A stretch of 64,000 nt of DNA from Xanthomarina arctica (GTDB taxonomy: Bacteria; Bacteroidota; Bacteroidia; Flavobacteriales; Flavobacteriaceae), in the NCBI RefSeq assembly GCF_014638915.1, contig NZ_BMFQ01000001.1, positions 124,001 through 188,000 of the forward strand, in the 5' to 3' direction. Numbering within the stretch: the first letter of the stretch is position 1; each line of letters starts with the position of its first letter. Positions 1 to 8,968 of this stretch are shown piece by piece. The translations under genes and the position numbers were made by a program. A model generated the notes under the pieces. The model did not search any database and had not been told where the DNA came from. It was given only the letters and a program-made list of their open reading frames with translations.

Positions 1-327
1 GCCTCCAGAGAAACTACTCATCATACCAAATCCACGTCCTCCGCCTCCTGTTCCTGGGGCTTCCAATTTATCTTCCTCCTTATACATAGATTCAGTTTGG
101 GTAAAGGTTAGCGTATATTTTTTTTCTAAAAAGCCTTTCATACGTTCCTGAATTTGCTTTTTCTGTTGCTCACTCATTTGCCTGCCTCCAAAATCACTCA
201 TATCCATAGAGGTCTTGGTTTGATAATAGGCTTTCCCTTGAAAATCTTGCTGTGCAAAAGTACTTGTGGAAATTAGAATAACGAACAAAGCAGAAATTAC
301 TTTGAGTGGATTAGATGTAAAGGTCAT
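1..327 (-). CDS. GLPGLI family-like secreted protein (partial, 3' end outside window)
   Basis: The N-terminal 109 codons are visible on the minus strand; the rest lies left of the window. The start codon at 325-327 is followed by a signal peptide (positive start, hydrophobic LFVILIST, then STFAQQ). The mature part begins DFQGKAYYQTKTSMDMSDF, a beta-strand opening typical of flavobacterial GLPGLI proteins (exported, function unknown). A charged segment with MSEQQKKQIQERMKGF and a Gly-rich run (GTGGGGRGFGMM) follow. The glycine-rich insert and the Met-rich helix are the distinctive parts. The family call rests on the N-terminus only. Confidence 0.6.
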   Translation of the reverse strand, partial: MTFTSNPLKVISALFVILISTSTFAQQDFQGKAYYQTKTSMDMSDFGGRQMSEQQKKQIQERMKGFLEKKYTLTFTQTESMYKEEDKLEAPGTGGGGRGFGMMSSFSGG

Positions 328-485
328 TTTATAGTTTCTTTTAATTAAAATTCACTGTTAAGACTCTAAAAATGGCATTTAGTTTAAATAGCTTATCTAA
401 TATTTTATTAAAGAAATAATTATTAACGCTCTAACAAGGAATTTAACTTTAAAACTAAATGGAATTTCGTACTTTTCAGTTCTCA

Positions 486-1259
486 ATGAAAACAGCCTTA
501 TACTTTATATTTTTTATCTCTTTGTCCATTTTTGGACAAGAACCTATAGAACCAACATTTATTTCCAAAATACCTTTTGAAGCAGATGCCGTTACAGGTA
601 TTGACAATTTTGGATTGATATATTATATTAAAAACAATACCCTTTATAAAACTGAAGACAGTAAAAATTACTCCTATAGCAATGTACAATTAGGAAGAAT
701 TACTACAGCAAACAGCTTTAATCCTTTAAAAGTGACTGTTTTTTATGCAGATTTTAATTCTGTCATTTTACTAGACAATAGGTTTACCGAAATCCTTAAA
801 GTAGATTTTAGTAGTATTGAGTATTACAAAAACGTGTCGCTAACCTCAACGGCAAACGACAATGCTCTTTGGATTTACAATCAAGATCTGCAACAACTGG
901 AATTATTCGATTATAAAACAAATCGATCTAAAGCCACTACTCTGCCATTACAATCGAAAGCCTTAGATTTAGAGAGCAATTATAATTATGCGTGGTTACT
1001 AACGGAAAAATTTCTTTCAAAATATAATTACTTTGGAAGCTTGATCTACAAGGTGAAAAATGATGGTTTCACATCCATTGTTGAAAGCAATGAAAAGATA
1101 TATTTAATTAAAGAAAAATCGATTTATTTTTATAACGAAACGGAAGATTATTTTCAATTAATTAAAACCCCAGAATTGTTAACAAAACAGTTTTTAGTAA
1201 CCAATGAAACCTTGTATATTTACGATTCGAAAAATTTACATAAATTTCAACTAAACTAA
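486..1259 (+). CDS. exported hypothetical protein, probably beta-propeller-like
   Basis: A 257-residue protein if started at the ATG at 486, which places a clean signal peptide (MKTALYFIFFISLSIFGQ) at the N-terminus; an in-frame ATG at 459 adds nine residues before it and is less likely. The mature part has short repeating strands with aromatic and Asp/Asn-rich turns (for example GIDNFGLIYYIKNNTLYK and NALWIYNQDLQQLELFDY), suggesting a periplasmic or outer-membrane-associated propeller. No catalytic motif is seen. It ends 7 bp before the deoxynucleoside kinase gene and is probably co-transcribed with it. Function unknown. Confidence 0.7.
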   Translation: MKTALYFIFFISLSIFGQEPIEPTFISKIPFEADAVTGIDNFGLIYYIKNNTLYKTEDSKNYSYSNVQLGRITTANSFNPLKVTVFYADFNSVILLDNRFTEILKVDFSSIEYYKNVSLTSTANDNALWIYNQDLQQLELFDYKTNRSKATTLPLQSKALDLESNYNYAWLLTEKFLSKYNYFGSLIYKVKNDGFTSIVESNEKIYLIKEKSIYFYNETEDYFQLIKTPELLTKQFLVTNETLYIYDSKNLHKFQLN

Positions 1260-1266
1260 AATAATT

Positions 1267-1881
1267 ATGCACGTTGCAATAGCTGGAAACATTGGTGCGG
1301 GTAAAACGACACTTACTACTTTACTTGCTAAACATTATCATTGGGAATCTCAATTAGAAGATGTTGTAGACAATCCTTATTTAGATGATTTTTACAACCA
1401 GATGGAGCGTTGGAGTTTTAATTTGCAGGTTTATTTTTTAAATAGCAGGTTTCGTCAGATATCTCAAATTCGCGAAAGTGGGAAAGATATTATTCAAGAC
1501 AGAACCATTTATGAAGATGCCCATATTTTTGCGCCAAACCTTCATGCTATGGGATTAATGACTAATCGTGATTTTGAAAATTACCGTTCGCTTTTCGATT
1601 TAATGGAATCTTTTGTACAAGGACCAGATTTATTAATTTATTTACGTAGTTCTATTTCTAATTTGGTTTCTCAAATCCACAAAAGAGGACGTGATTACGA
1701 AAACTCTATAAGTATTGATTATTTAAGTAGATTGAACGAACGCTACGAAGCGTGGATTACTGGTTACGACAAAGGGAACCTTCTAATTATTGATGTAGAC
1801 AATTTAGATTTCGTGGCTAATCCTGAAGACTTAGGAAGCATTATTAACAGAATTGATGCTGAAATAAATGGCTTGTTCTAA
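1267..1881 (+). CDS. deoxynucleoside kinase (dNK/dGK family)
   Basis: 204 residues, the usual size of bacterial deoxyadenosine/deoxyguanosine-type kinases, which phosphorylate deoxynucleosides with ATP in nucleotide salvage. The P-loop GNIGAGKTT is at residues 8-16, the family DRT/E motif appears as QDRTIYED near residue 80, and the lid-type Arg motif KRGRDYE near residue 140. It is the stand-alone paralogue of the kinase half of the fusion at 58904-60046. Substrate preference cannot be read from the sequence. Confidence 0.9.
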   Translation: MHVAIAGNIGAGKTTLTTLLAKHYHWESQLEDVVDNPYLDDFYNQMERWSFNLQVYFLNSRFRQISQIRESGKDIIQDRTIYEDAHIFAPNLHAMGLMTNRDFENYRSLFDLMESFVQGPDLLIYLRSSISNLVSQIHKRGRDYENSISIDYLSRLNERYEAWITGYDKGNLLIIDVDNLDFVANPEDLGSIINRIDAEINGLF

Positions 1882-1886
1882 CCAGA

Positions 1887-2885
1887 TTATTTTATAAAAC
1901 CATTTTCTCTAGCGTGTTCCTCTGCTTGCTCACTGCTATCTACCAATAAAACAGGCGTAGATTTGTAGTTTTCAAACAAGCCTTTAATACGCAACATTTT
2001 CTTTTCGTGTTTCACGCTTCTTAAATAAATGGCAAGGATACGATTGGGATGTGTTTCTGCAATCTCAATATAAATATCGGCATCATGTTCGCCACTATCA
2101 CCAATTAGAATAAATTTTAAATGAGGATAGGCTTTTAAAACATGTAGAATTTCGGTTTGCTTTTGTGGCTTTTCGTCTGGGTTTTTCTTATTAAAAATAG
2201 CACTCATACTTCTCAATAAAATAGGGCCTTTAGGAAAATCATTAACTTTTAAAAAATACTCTAAATACCGATACATATTCCATGGGCTATGACTGACATA
2301 AAAAATAGGATTTGCATGTTTACCCGATTTTCCACGATGCAACATGTGGTAAAAATTGGCAGCTCCTTTTAGAGGGATTCGTTTAAAGGCTCCTTTAAAA
2401 AAGGTATTAAATATAACACGCCATTTTAATCTAGAAACTACTCCAGTATGTAGAATGGTATCATCGATATCACTTATTACACCGAATTCAGAATCAACTG
2501 AAGGAATAAGTATTTCTGCCGGAAACCGATTGTTATTGGTTATGGTTCGTTTAATATTTACATCGCTATAGGAAGCCACGATTTGCAACCATCCTTCATC
2601 ATTAGTCAACGCATTCAAACCATCAACTTGCTCTTCACATTTAAAGTAACCGTCTTTGTCTGTTGTAGCTTTTAATACGTGATTGTTAGCTAGCTTCAAA
2701 TTTATTTCCACATACTTAACCTCATCACTCTCAAAGCGTTTAAAGGTATTTACCAACAATTTAAACCAGCCCTTTGCTTCCAAATCTATAGATTCGTCTT
2801 CGAGCGCTCTTCCACGTAAATAAAAATGCGTATTGCTTCCATAACTATGAAAGGTAATAATTTGTAGAGAATCTTTTTTAAACAT
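1887..2885 (-). CDS. App1-type phosphatidate phosphatase family protein (DUF2183)
   Basis: 332 residues from the ATG at 2883-2885 (MFKKDSLQIITFHSYG). A longer frame opening at 2924 would start inside the terminator hairpin at 2918-2946, so the shorter start is preferred. The HAD-like motif GVISDIDDTILHTGV carries the DxDxT catalytic aspartates, and FILIGDSGEHDADIYIEIA is the second acidic motif of the APP1 catalytic domain. Yeast App1 hydrolyses phosphatidate; bacterial members are poorly characterised, so the substrate is inferred. The gene follows the membrane pyrophosphatase on the same strand but is separated from it by the terminator. It converges with the kinase gene, with 5 bp between their stops. 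Confidence 0.8.
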   Translation of the reverse strand: MFKKDSLQIITFHSYGSNTHFYLRGRALEDESIDLEAKGWFKLLVNTFKRFESDEVKYVEINLKLANNHVLKATTDKDGYFKCEEQVDGLNALTNDEGWLQIVASYSDVNIKRTITNNNRFPAEILIPSVDSEFGVISDIDDTILHTGVVSRLKWRVIFNTFFKGAFKRIPLKGAANFYHMLHRGKSGKHANPIFYVSHSPWNMYRYLEYFLKVNDFPKGPILLRSMSAIFNKKNPDEKPQKQTEILHVLKAYPHLKFILIGDSGEHDADIYIEIAETHPNRILAIYLRSVKHEKKMLRIKGLFENYKSTPVLLVDSSEQAEEHARENGFIK

Positions 2886-2913
2886 GCCCAAAATTAGAAA
2901 ACATTCTACAAAT

Positions 2914-2946
2914 AAAAAAACCACGCTTGGAGCGTGGTTTTTTTTT
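2914..2946 (-). terminator. rho-independent terminator after the membrane pyrophosphatase gene
   Basis: Perfect arms CCACGCT (2921-2927) and AGCGTGG (2931-2937) with a TGG loop, extended by A and T runs on both sides, so it can work in both directions. It lies between the pyrophosphatase stop at 2964 and the start of the App1-like gene at 2885. Confidence 0.85.
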
Positions 2947-2963
2947 ATTTACTTAAATAAGTT

Positions 2964-5423
2964 TTATTTTATAATCTCTACTGAAAACTCTTCTTCCAAT
3001 TCTGCTCTATTTGATTTTACTTTAATAGATGTTGCACCTTTCTTTAATTCATCGACCTTTGCTTTTACTTCTGCAAAAGTTCCAGAAATAACACGCTCAT
3101 CCACTTCAGTTTTATCATTTTCAAGAATGGTTGTACTAACAACTGCTTTAGCAATGTTATCACTTTCCACTTCAAATTGAACATAAACCTTTTTAATCAT
3201 ATTTGCACTAACAGTCGTTTCAGATAAGGCAACGCCATCTGTAACGGCATGTCCTCCTAAAATTGGAGCAATTACCAAACCTATTAAACAGGTTAATTTA
3301 ATTAAGATGTTCATAGAAGGTCCAGACGTGTCTTTAAATGGATCTCCAACTGTATCTCCAGTTACAGCTGCTTTATGAGCTTCAGAACCTTTATAAGTCA
3401 TTTCACCATTAATCAACACACCAGCTTCGAAAGATTTTTTAGCATTATCCCAAGCCCCACCAGCATTGTTTTGGAAAATAGCCCAAAGCACACCAGAAAC
3501 AGTAACTCCAGCCATATAACCACCTAACATTTCGGCAATTGCCATATTGTTCATTCCAAAAATCATTGGAACAAAAGCAATTACTAGAGGAAACCCTATA
3601 GTTAATAAACCAGGCAACATCATTTCTCTTAATGAAGCTTCAGTAGAAATTGCGACACATTTATCGTATTCTGGTTTCCCAGTACCTTCCATAATTCCAG
3701 GAATTTCTCTAAACTGACGACGTACTTCTTGCACCATTTCCATAGCAGCTTTTCCTACAGCGTTCATTGCTAATGCAGAAAATACTACAGGAACCATTCC
3801 TCCAACAAATAACATAGCTAAAACAGGTGCTTTAAAGATATTAATTCCATCAATTCCTGTAAACGTTACATAAGCAGCGAATAAAGCTAAAGATGTTAAG
3901 GCTGCAGAAGCAATAGCGAAACCTTTTCCAGTTGCAGCAGTTGTATTACCAACTGAATCTAAAATATCAGTACGTTCTCTTACAATTGGTTCTTGTTCGC
4001 TCATTTCAGCAATTCCACCAGCATTATCAGAAATTGGTCCAAAAGCATCAATTGCTAATTGCATAGCCGTTGTAGCCATCATTGCAGAAGCTGCTAAAGC
4101 AACTCCGTAAAATCCTGCAAATGCATATGAAGCCCAAATAGCTCCAGCAAATAATAAAACAGATGGGAATGTAGAAATCATACCCGTAGCTAAACCAGCG
4201 ATGATGTTTGTTCCTGCTCCTGTACTAGATTGTTGAACAATTTTCAAGATAGGTTTTTTACCTAATCCTGTGTAATATTCAGTAACAGACGAAATTCCTG
4301 CTCCCACTACTAAACCTACTAAGGTTGCATAAAATACTCTCATTGAAGAAATTTCTTGTAAACCTTCCCCAAAGAAATTCATTTGCATAGTTTCAGGTAA
4401 CATCCAAGTTACTAATCCAAAACATGACACAGCAACTAAAGCTATAGATACCCAGTTTCCAATGTTTAAAGCTCCCATTACTTGAGCTTCTTTAGCATCG
4501 TTACTTTTTATTTTTACTAGCATAGTACCAATTACAGAAATAATAATTCCTACCCCAGCAATAGACATTGGTAATAAGATTGGACCAATACCTCCAAAGG
4601 CATCATCAATCATTCCTCCCATATCTTTAATTACATAATTCCCTAGAACCATTGCGGCTAATACCGTTGCAACATAAGAACCAAACAAATCGGCTCCCAT
4701 TCCGGCAACATCACCTACATTATCTCCAACGTTATCTGCAATAGTTGCAGGATTTCTTGGATCGTCTTCTGGAATTCCAGCTTCCACCTTACCAACTAAA
4801 TCGGCACCAACGTCGGCAGCCTTTGTATAAATACCACCACCAACACGAGCAAACAGCGCAATAGATTCAGCTCCTAAAGAAAATCCAGCTAAAGTTTCTA
4901 AAACAATAGTCATTTTATCTACAGAAAAAGTTCCTGTTGCACCACCCATAAAGTAGTTGTAAAAAATAATAAAAAACACGGTTAGACCTAAAACGGCTAA
5001 TCCGGCAACTCCAAGTCCCATTACTGTTCCACCACCAAAAGACACTTTAAGTGCATTTGGCAAGCTAGTTTTAGCAGCTTGAGTTGTTCTAACATTTGTT
5101 TTAGTTGCTATTTTCATCCCAATGTTTCCTGCAAATGCAGAAAAGAAAGCTCCAAAAATAAAAGCCACTACTATTAACCAGTGAGTTGTAGGTACTATAA
5201 AAGATACAGCCGCTAAAGCCACACTTACAATCACTACAAAAACTGCCAAGAGCCTGTATTCAGCATTTAAGAAAGCCAAAGCTCCTTCATATATATGATC
5301 TGAAATTTCTTTCATTTTGCCGTCTCCAGCATCTTGTTTCATAACCCAAGATTTCTTGATAACCATATAGATTAATCCTAAAATTGCCATTGCAATTGGC
5401 ATATAAATCATCATTGATTCCAT
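2964..5423 (-). CDS. hppA: membrane-bound ion-pumping pyrophosphatase, K+-dependent type
   Basis: 819 residues with about 16 membrane helices. The enzyme hydrolyses pyrophosphate and pumps H+ or Na+ across the inner membrane. The substrate site is visible as VGGGIYTKAADVGADLVGKV followed by EDDPRNPATIADNVGDNVGD, and a second Asp-rich site as AIDAFGPISDNAGGIAEM. In the motif GNTTAATGKG the Ala and Gly occupy the positions that hold Lys and Thr in K+-independent enzymes, so K+ dependence is expected. Ion specificity is not certain; an extra Glu sits in LGAES of the helix before the first Asp cluster. The last 100 or so residues (YVQFEVESDNIAKAVV onward) form a soluble tail beyond the usual family core. 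The soluble pyrophosphatase is directly upstream on the same strand. Confidence 0.95.
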   Translation of the reverse strand: MESMMIYMPIAMAILGLIYMVIKKSWVMKQDAGDGKMKEISDHIYEGALAFLNAEYRLLAVFVVIVSVALAAVSFIVPTTHWLIVVAFIFGAFFSAFAGNIGMKIATKTNVRTTQAAKTSLPNALKVSFGGGTVMGLGVAGLAVLGLTVFFIIFYNYFMGGATGTFSVDKMTIVLETLAGFSLGAESIALFARVGGGIYTKAADVGADLVGKVEAGIPEDDPRNPATIADNVGDNVGDVAGMGADLFGSYVATVLAAMVLGNYVIKDMGGMIDDAFGGIGPILLPMSIAGVGIIISVIGTMLVKIKSNDAKEAQVMGALNIGNWVSIALVAVSCFGLVTWMLPETMQMNFFGEGLQEISSMRVFYATLVGLVVGAGISSVTEYYTGLGKKPILKIVQQSSTGAGTNIIAGLATGMISTFPSVLLFAGAIWASYAFAGFYGVALAASAMMATTAMQLAIDAFGPISDNAGGIAEMSEQEPIVRERTDILDSVGNTTAATGKGFAIASAALTSLALFAAYVTFTGIDGINIFKAPVLAMLFVGGMVPVVFSALAMNAVGKAAMEMVQEVRRQFREIPGIMEGTGKPEYDKCVAISTEASLREMMLPGLLTIGFPLVIAFVPMIFGMNNMAIAEMLGGYMAGVTVSGVLWAIFQNNAGGAWDNAKKSFEAGVLINGEMTYKGSEAHKAAVTGDTVGDPFKDTSGPSMNILIKLTCLIGLVIAPILGGHAVTDGVALSETTVSANMIKKVYVQFEVESDNIAKAVVSTTILENDKTEVDERVISGTFAEVKAKVDELKKGATSIKVKSNRAELEEEFSVEIIK

Positions 5424-5484
5424 ATTATTTTTTATTATTTGATTAGTTTTTAGCAGGGCTAATGTAATAAAATACGTTTACATT

Positions 5485-5517
5485 AAAAAACCCTTCTACA
5501 TGTATTGTAAAAGGGTT
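5485..5517 (-). terminator. rho-independent terminator after ppa
   Basis: Arms AACCCTTCTACA (5489-5500) and TGTAAAAGGGTT (5506-5517) pair over 12 positions with one mismatch around a 5-nt loop. The plus-strand A run at 5485-5490 gives a U run on the minus-strand transcript. It separates ppa from the downstream membrane pyrophosphatase gene. Confidence 0.8.
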
Positions 5518-5543
5518 GATTATATATAAGTAAAAATCTTAGA

Positions 5544-6071
5544 TTAAATAGTAAAATTTCCAGTGGTTTTATGGACACTATTTTCATAGCGAGAAATGCA
5601 TTTATTAAGAATATCGTAGGCTTCTTTGGCATCTCCCCAGCCACCAACATCAACTTTCTTTTTTTCTAAGTCTTTATAAACTTGAAAAAAGTGTTCAATT
5701 TCTTTAATTTGATGTGGGTTCATATCTGATAAATCGTTTAGGCTATTCCAGATTGGATCTGAAACTGGCACACAAATCACTTTCTCGTCAGGTCCTTTTT
5801 CATCAGCCATGTGGAATACGCCAATAGGTTTCACCTCTACCACACACATTGGAAAGGTTGGTTCTCCACCTAAGACTAAAACATCTAATGGATCTCCATC
5901 TAAAGCTAATGTTTCAGGAATAAAACCATAATCTGCTGGATACATCATGGATGAAAACAACATTCTATCGAAACGTATTTTCTTTAATTCAAAATCGTAT
6001 TCATATTTATTTCTACTTCCTTTTGGTATTTCAATCAATACATCGAAGGTTAATTTTCCGCTTGCTGTCAT
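5544..6071 (-). CDS. ppa: soluble family I inorganic pyrophosphatase
   Basis: 175 residues, the normal family I length. Cytosolic Mg2+-dependent hydrolysis of pyrophosphate to phosphate. The signature DGDPLDVLVL holds the metal-binding aspartates; the N-terminal IEIPKGSRNKYEYD and the YPADYGFIPET segment are also typical. A strong promoter lies upstream (6142-6172) and a terminator downstream, so it appears to be expressed mainly on its own although the membrane pyrophosphatase is the next gene. Confidence 0.96.
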   Translation of the reverse strand: MTASGKLTFDVLIEIPKGSRNKYEYDFELKKIRFDRMLFSSMMYPADYGFIPETLALDGDPLDVLVLGGEPTFPMCVVEVKPIGVFHMADEKGPDEKVICVPVSDPIWNSLNDLSDMNPHQIKEIEHFFQVYKDLEKKKVDVGGWGDAKEAYDILNKCISRYENSVHKTTGNFTI

Positions 6072-6141
6072 AATATCTTTTATTGATCCCGAAAATTGGG
6101 AAACTAATTATTTATCGTTCTTGTCCTTGAAAAAAGGATTG

Positions 6142-6172
6142 CAAAGGTACGTAAGTGTTTGGGTTTAGGCAA
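6142..6172 (-). promoter_or_regulatory. Bacteroidota-type promoter for ppa
   Basis: On the minus strand TTG (6170-6172) is followed after 20 nt by TACCTTTG (6142-6149), a perfect TAnnTTTG -7 element with a correctly placed -33 TTG. The ppa start is about 70 nt downstream. Confidence 0.75.
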
Positions 6173-6489
6173 CTAAATAGAAGTTGACTTTTTAGTATTT
6201 TTAATTTAGCAACTCACATTTCATGTTATATGTTAAACTTGAGGCTAAAAATTACAAAACTTCTTATAACAATTTCAGAATTACTAGTGGAGCTCAAGGA
6301 AAAGTCTATCTCCAACAACTTATATGTTATTAAAATTAACAACTTCCTCCAAAGTTACTAAAACACTTTATGCTAAGTATTTATCGCATCTAATTATGGA
6401 GTTCATATTGATATTACAAAAAAATACCTTAATTTAGTGACTACGCATTAATTAACTAGAACCAACAGAAACAGACCAAACCATTTAAA
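6173..6489. other. intergenic region between divergent ppa and the MBOAT gene
   Basis: About 320 bp without a credible gene. It is AT-rich and must hold the leader or promoter of the MBOAT gene at 6490. No strong hairpin, repeat or RNA gene was seen. Confidence 0.5.
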
Positions 6490-7908
6490 ATGCTATTCAA
6501 TTCTTTCGAATATTTAGTTTTTTTTCCCTTGGTGTTTATTTTATACTGGGGGATAAACAACCATCTGAAAGCACAAAATTTGTTGCTATTACTTTCAAGT
6601 TACGTGTTCTACGCATGGTGGGATTGGCGTTTTCTTTCTTTAATCATTCTAAGCTCATTTATTGATTATCAGGTAGGTCTAAATATTTATAGAGCAGTTT
6701 CCGAGAAGATAAAAAAGCGCTGGCTTTTAGTTAGCTTAACTGCTAATTTAGGACTATTAGGTGTTTTTAAATATTATAATTTCTTTGCAGAATCTTTTAC
6801 TGATTTAACGAGTACCATTGGTTGGCATCCAAATGACTTGACTTTAAATATCATTTTGCCTGTAGGAATTAGTTTTTACACTTTTCAAACCTTAAGCTAC
6901 ACTATAGATATTTACAGAGAAAAACTTGAACCAACAACCGATAAAATTGCTTTTTTCACCTATATAGCATTATTTCCACAACTAGTGGCTGGACCTATAG
7001 AACGTGCTTCAAATTTACTCCCTCAAATTACCACGAAACGCCAGTTTAAAAAAACCTTTTTCAAGGAAGGTATCGTACAAATATTCGTTGGATTATTTCG
7101 GAAAATAGTTATCGCAGACACTTTAGGAATTTATGTAGACAGCGTTTATGGGAATTTAGAAATCCATGATGCTTCTACGACCATTCTTGCCACTATTTTC
7201 TATGCGTTTCAAATTTATTATGATTTTGCTGGGTATTCTGATATGGCCATAGGATCTGCAAAACTGATTGGATTTGATTTTAAACAAAATTTTAATCTAC
7301 CTTATTTTTCAACTTCATTGACCGAGTTTTGGCGCAGATGGCATATGTCCTTATCATTTTGGTTAAGAGATTATCTGTACATATCCTTAGGCGGAAATAG
7401 AAAAGGCATAAAAATCACTTATCGGAACTTAATGTTGACGATGCTCCTTGGAGGACTTTGGCATGGTAGTTCCTGGAATTTTATTATTTGGGGATGTATT
7501 CACGGTTTGGTATTAGCTTTAGAAAAGTATCTCAACTCAAATAATTATTTACCGCGTTTAAGGAACATTAAAATATTAGGATTTCTTTGCACCTTTTCTG
7601 TTGTCATATTTTCTTGGATTTTCTTTAGAGCTCAAACCCTTCATGAAGCAATTACAGCCATAAAGAACATCTTTGATGCCGATTTCTCAATACCTTTCCT
7701 TGGGGATTTAACAACACTTATAAATGCCGTTTCCATGTTATGCTTAGGTATTTTATTTGATGCTTTTCTATTTAAAAAGCAAATTCATTTAGAGCAATTA
7801 GGCGCTAATTTTAGCACTCCAAAAATTGTAGGAACATTGACAATTATCGCTTTATTAATTATGCTGTTTTACTCTACCTCTAACAATTTTATATATTTTC
7901 AATTTTAA
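6490..7908 (+). CDS. MBOAT family O-acyltransferase (AlgI/DltB-like)
   Basis: 472 residues with about ten membrane helices. It opens MLFNSFEYLVFFPLVFILYW, the hallmark start of AlgI-like proteins. These use acyl donors to acylate exported polysaccharides or other envelope molecules. FPQLVAGPIERA and DFAGYSDMAIGSAKLIGFD are family motifs, and the proposed catalytic histidine lies in GGLWHGSSWNFIIWG. The next gene, 10 bp downstream, encodes a membrane-anchored SGNH-like protein, the usual partner in AlgI/AlgJ-type systems. The acceptor is unknown. Confidence 0.92.
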   Translation: MLFNSFEYLVFFPLVFILYWGINNHLKAQNLLLLLSSYVFYAWWDWRFLSLIILSSFIDYQVGLNIYRAVSEKIKKRWLLVSLTANLGLLGVFKYYNFFAESFTDLTSTIGWHPNDLTLNIILPVGISFYTFQTLSYTIDIYREKLEPTTDKIAFFTYIALFPQLVAGPIERASNLLPQITTKRQFKKTFFKEGIVQIFVGLFRKIVIADTLGIYVDSVYGNLEIHDASTTILATIFYAFQIYYDFAGYSDMAIGSAKLIGFDFKQNFNLPYFSTSLTEFWRRWHMSLSFWLRDYLYISLGGNRKGIKITYRNLMLTMLLGGLWHGSSWNFIIWGCIHGLVLALEKYLNSNNYLPRLRNIKILGFLCTFSVVIFSWIFFRAQTLHEAITAIKNIFDADFSIPFLGDLTTLINAVSMLCLGILFDAFLFKKQIHLEQLGANFSTPKIVGTLTIIALLIMLFYSTSNNFIYFQF

Positions 7909-7918
7909 ATAAGTACTA

Positions 7919-8866
7919 ATGAATAGAGAACACATTAAATATCTTTTAAAATTCATAAGTATTTTCCTTGTGGTTTCTTTAATTGCCGATAAGCTCATTT
8001 TTTTAACCCTAAACACTTTTAGTGATCAAGTCTATTCTGGTCAAAGTATTGGAAAGCTGAATCATTATTTAAAAACCAAAGACAGTGTGGATGTTTTAAT
8101 CTACGGAAGCTCTAGAGCAAATCATCATATTGATCCTAAATACCTTTCAAATTCGGCTTTCAACATGGGCATCGACGGTTGTAAAATGGCATATCCCACA
8201 ACATTATTAAAACTCCTAAATACGGATAAAAAGCAAATTATATTATTTCATATAGGAATTGATTATGCCTTTGATGAAAACTACTTGGGAGAAGATATAA
8301 AAACTCTAAATATTAAGTACAATAGAAATGATGATATTAAAAAAGAGATTGATAGATTAAATCAAAATAATCCATTACAGGAAATTTATTGGTCTATTGG
8401 GTATAACGGCATGTTACCAGGGATTTTCAAGAATTACTTTCACCCAAATTATGATTATAAAACCTATAATGGTTTTGATGGTTTAAAAATTAATAAAAAA
8501 CAACAAAGCGCTTTTAAGCATGAATTAGACAATAGCATCCCTAAGCCTTGCGATGATAGTTATATTTTGAATCCTTTATATGATAATTATTTACAAGAAA
8601 TAAAATCTTTTTGTGATTCACATAATAAAACGGTCATCTTTTTTACAGCTCCAACATATAGTGATGAGTGCAAAACGGACAATCAAGCCATGCAAAAAAT
8701 AATGGATAACATGTCCTTAACTTATTACGATTTTACCGATTTTTTCTCTAGTGATTCACGTTTGGAATTATGGAAAGATAGCACCCATCTTTCTGATACT
8801 GGTGCTGCTATTTTTTCTGCAGAAATAGGCTCCCTACTTGAGCCAGTTCTTAAACAATTAAACTAA
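7919..8866 (+). CDS. membrane-anchored SGNH-hydrolase-like partner of the MBOAT protein
   Basis: 315 residues with one N-terminal membrane anchor (about residues 10-28). An SGNH block I-like motif occurs as VLIYGSSRANHHIDP near residue 60, and block V as WKDSTHLSDTGAAIF near residue 290, giving the Asp-x-x-His pair. Together they suggest a periplasmic acyltransferase or esterase that receives acyl groups moved by the upstream MBOAT protein. The pairing and spacing support one operon. Overall similarity to AlgJ or AlgX is not obvious, so the exact role is inferred. Confidence 0.75.
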   Translation: MNREHIKYLLKFISIFLVVSLIADKLIFLTLNTFSDQVYSGQSIGKLNHYLKTKDSVDVLIYGSSRANHHIDPKYLSNSAFNMGIDGCKMAYPTTLLKLLNTDKKQIILFHIGIDYAFDENYLGEDIKTLNIKYNRNDDIKKEIDRLNQNNPLQEIYWSIGYNGMLPGIFKNYFHPNYDYKTYNGFDGLKINKKQQSAFKHELDNSIPKPCDDSYILNPLYDNYLQEIKSFCDSHNKTVIFFTAPTYSDECKTDNQAMQKIMDNMSLTYYDFTDFFSSDSRLELWKDSTHLSDTGAAIFSAEIGSLLEPVLKQLN

Positions 8867-8968
8867 CCCGGCAATTAACTGCATTTTAGTATTTAAAAGC
8901 ATTAGCACCTTTAACAAAAAAAGATATTTTTGAGATCCGAAAATAAAGAAAAGCAAGCTTTAGATAGA

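Noticed and set aside
2886-2924. Longer start for the App1-like protein
   Set aside because: The added codons fall inside a terminator hairpin.
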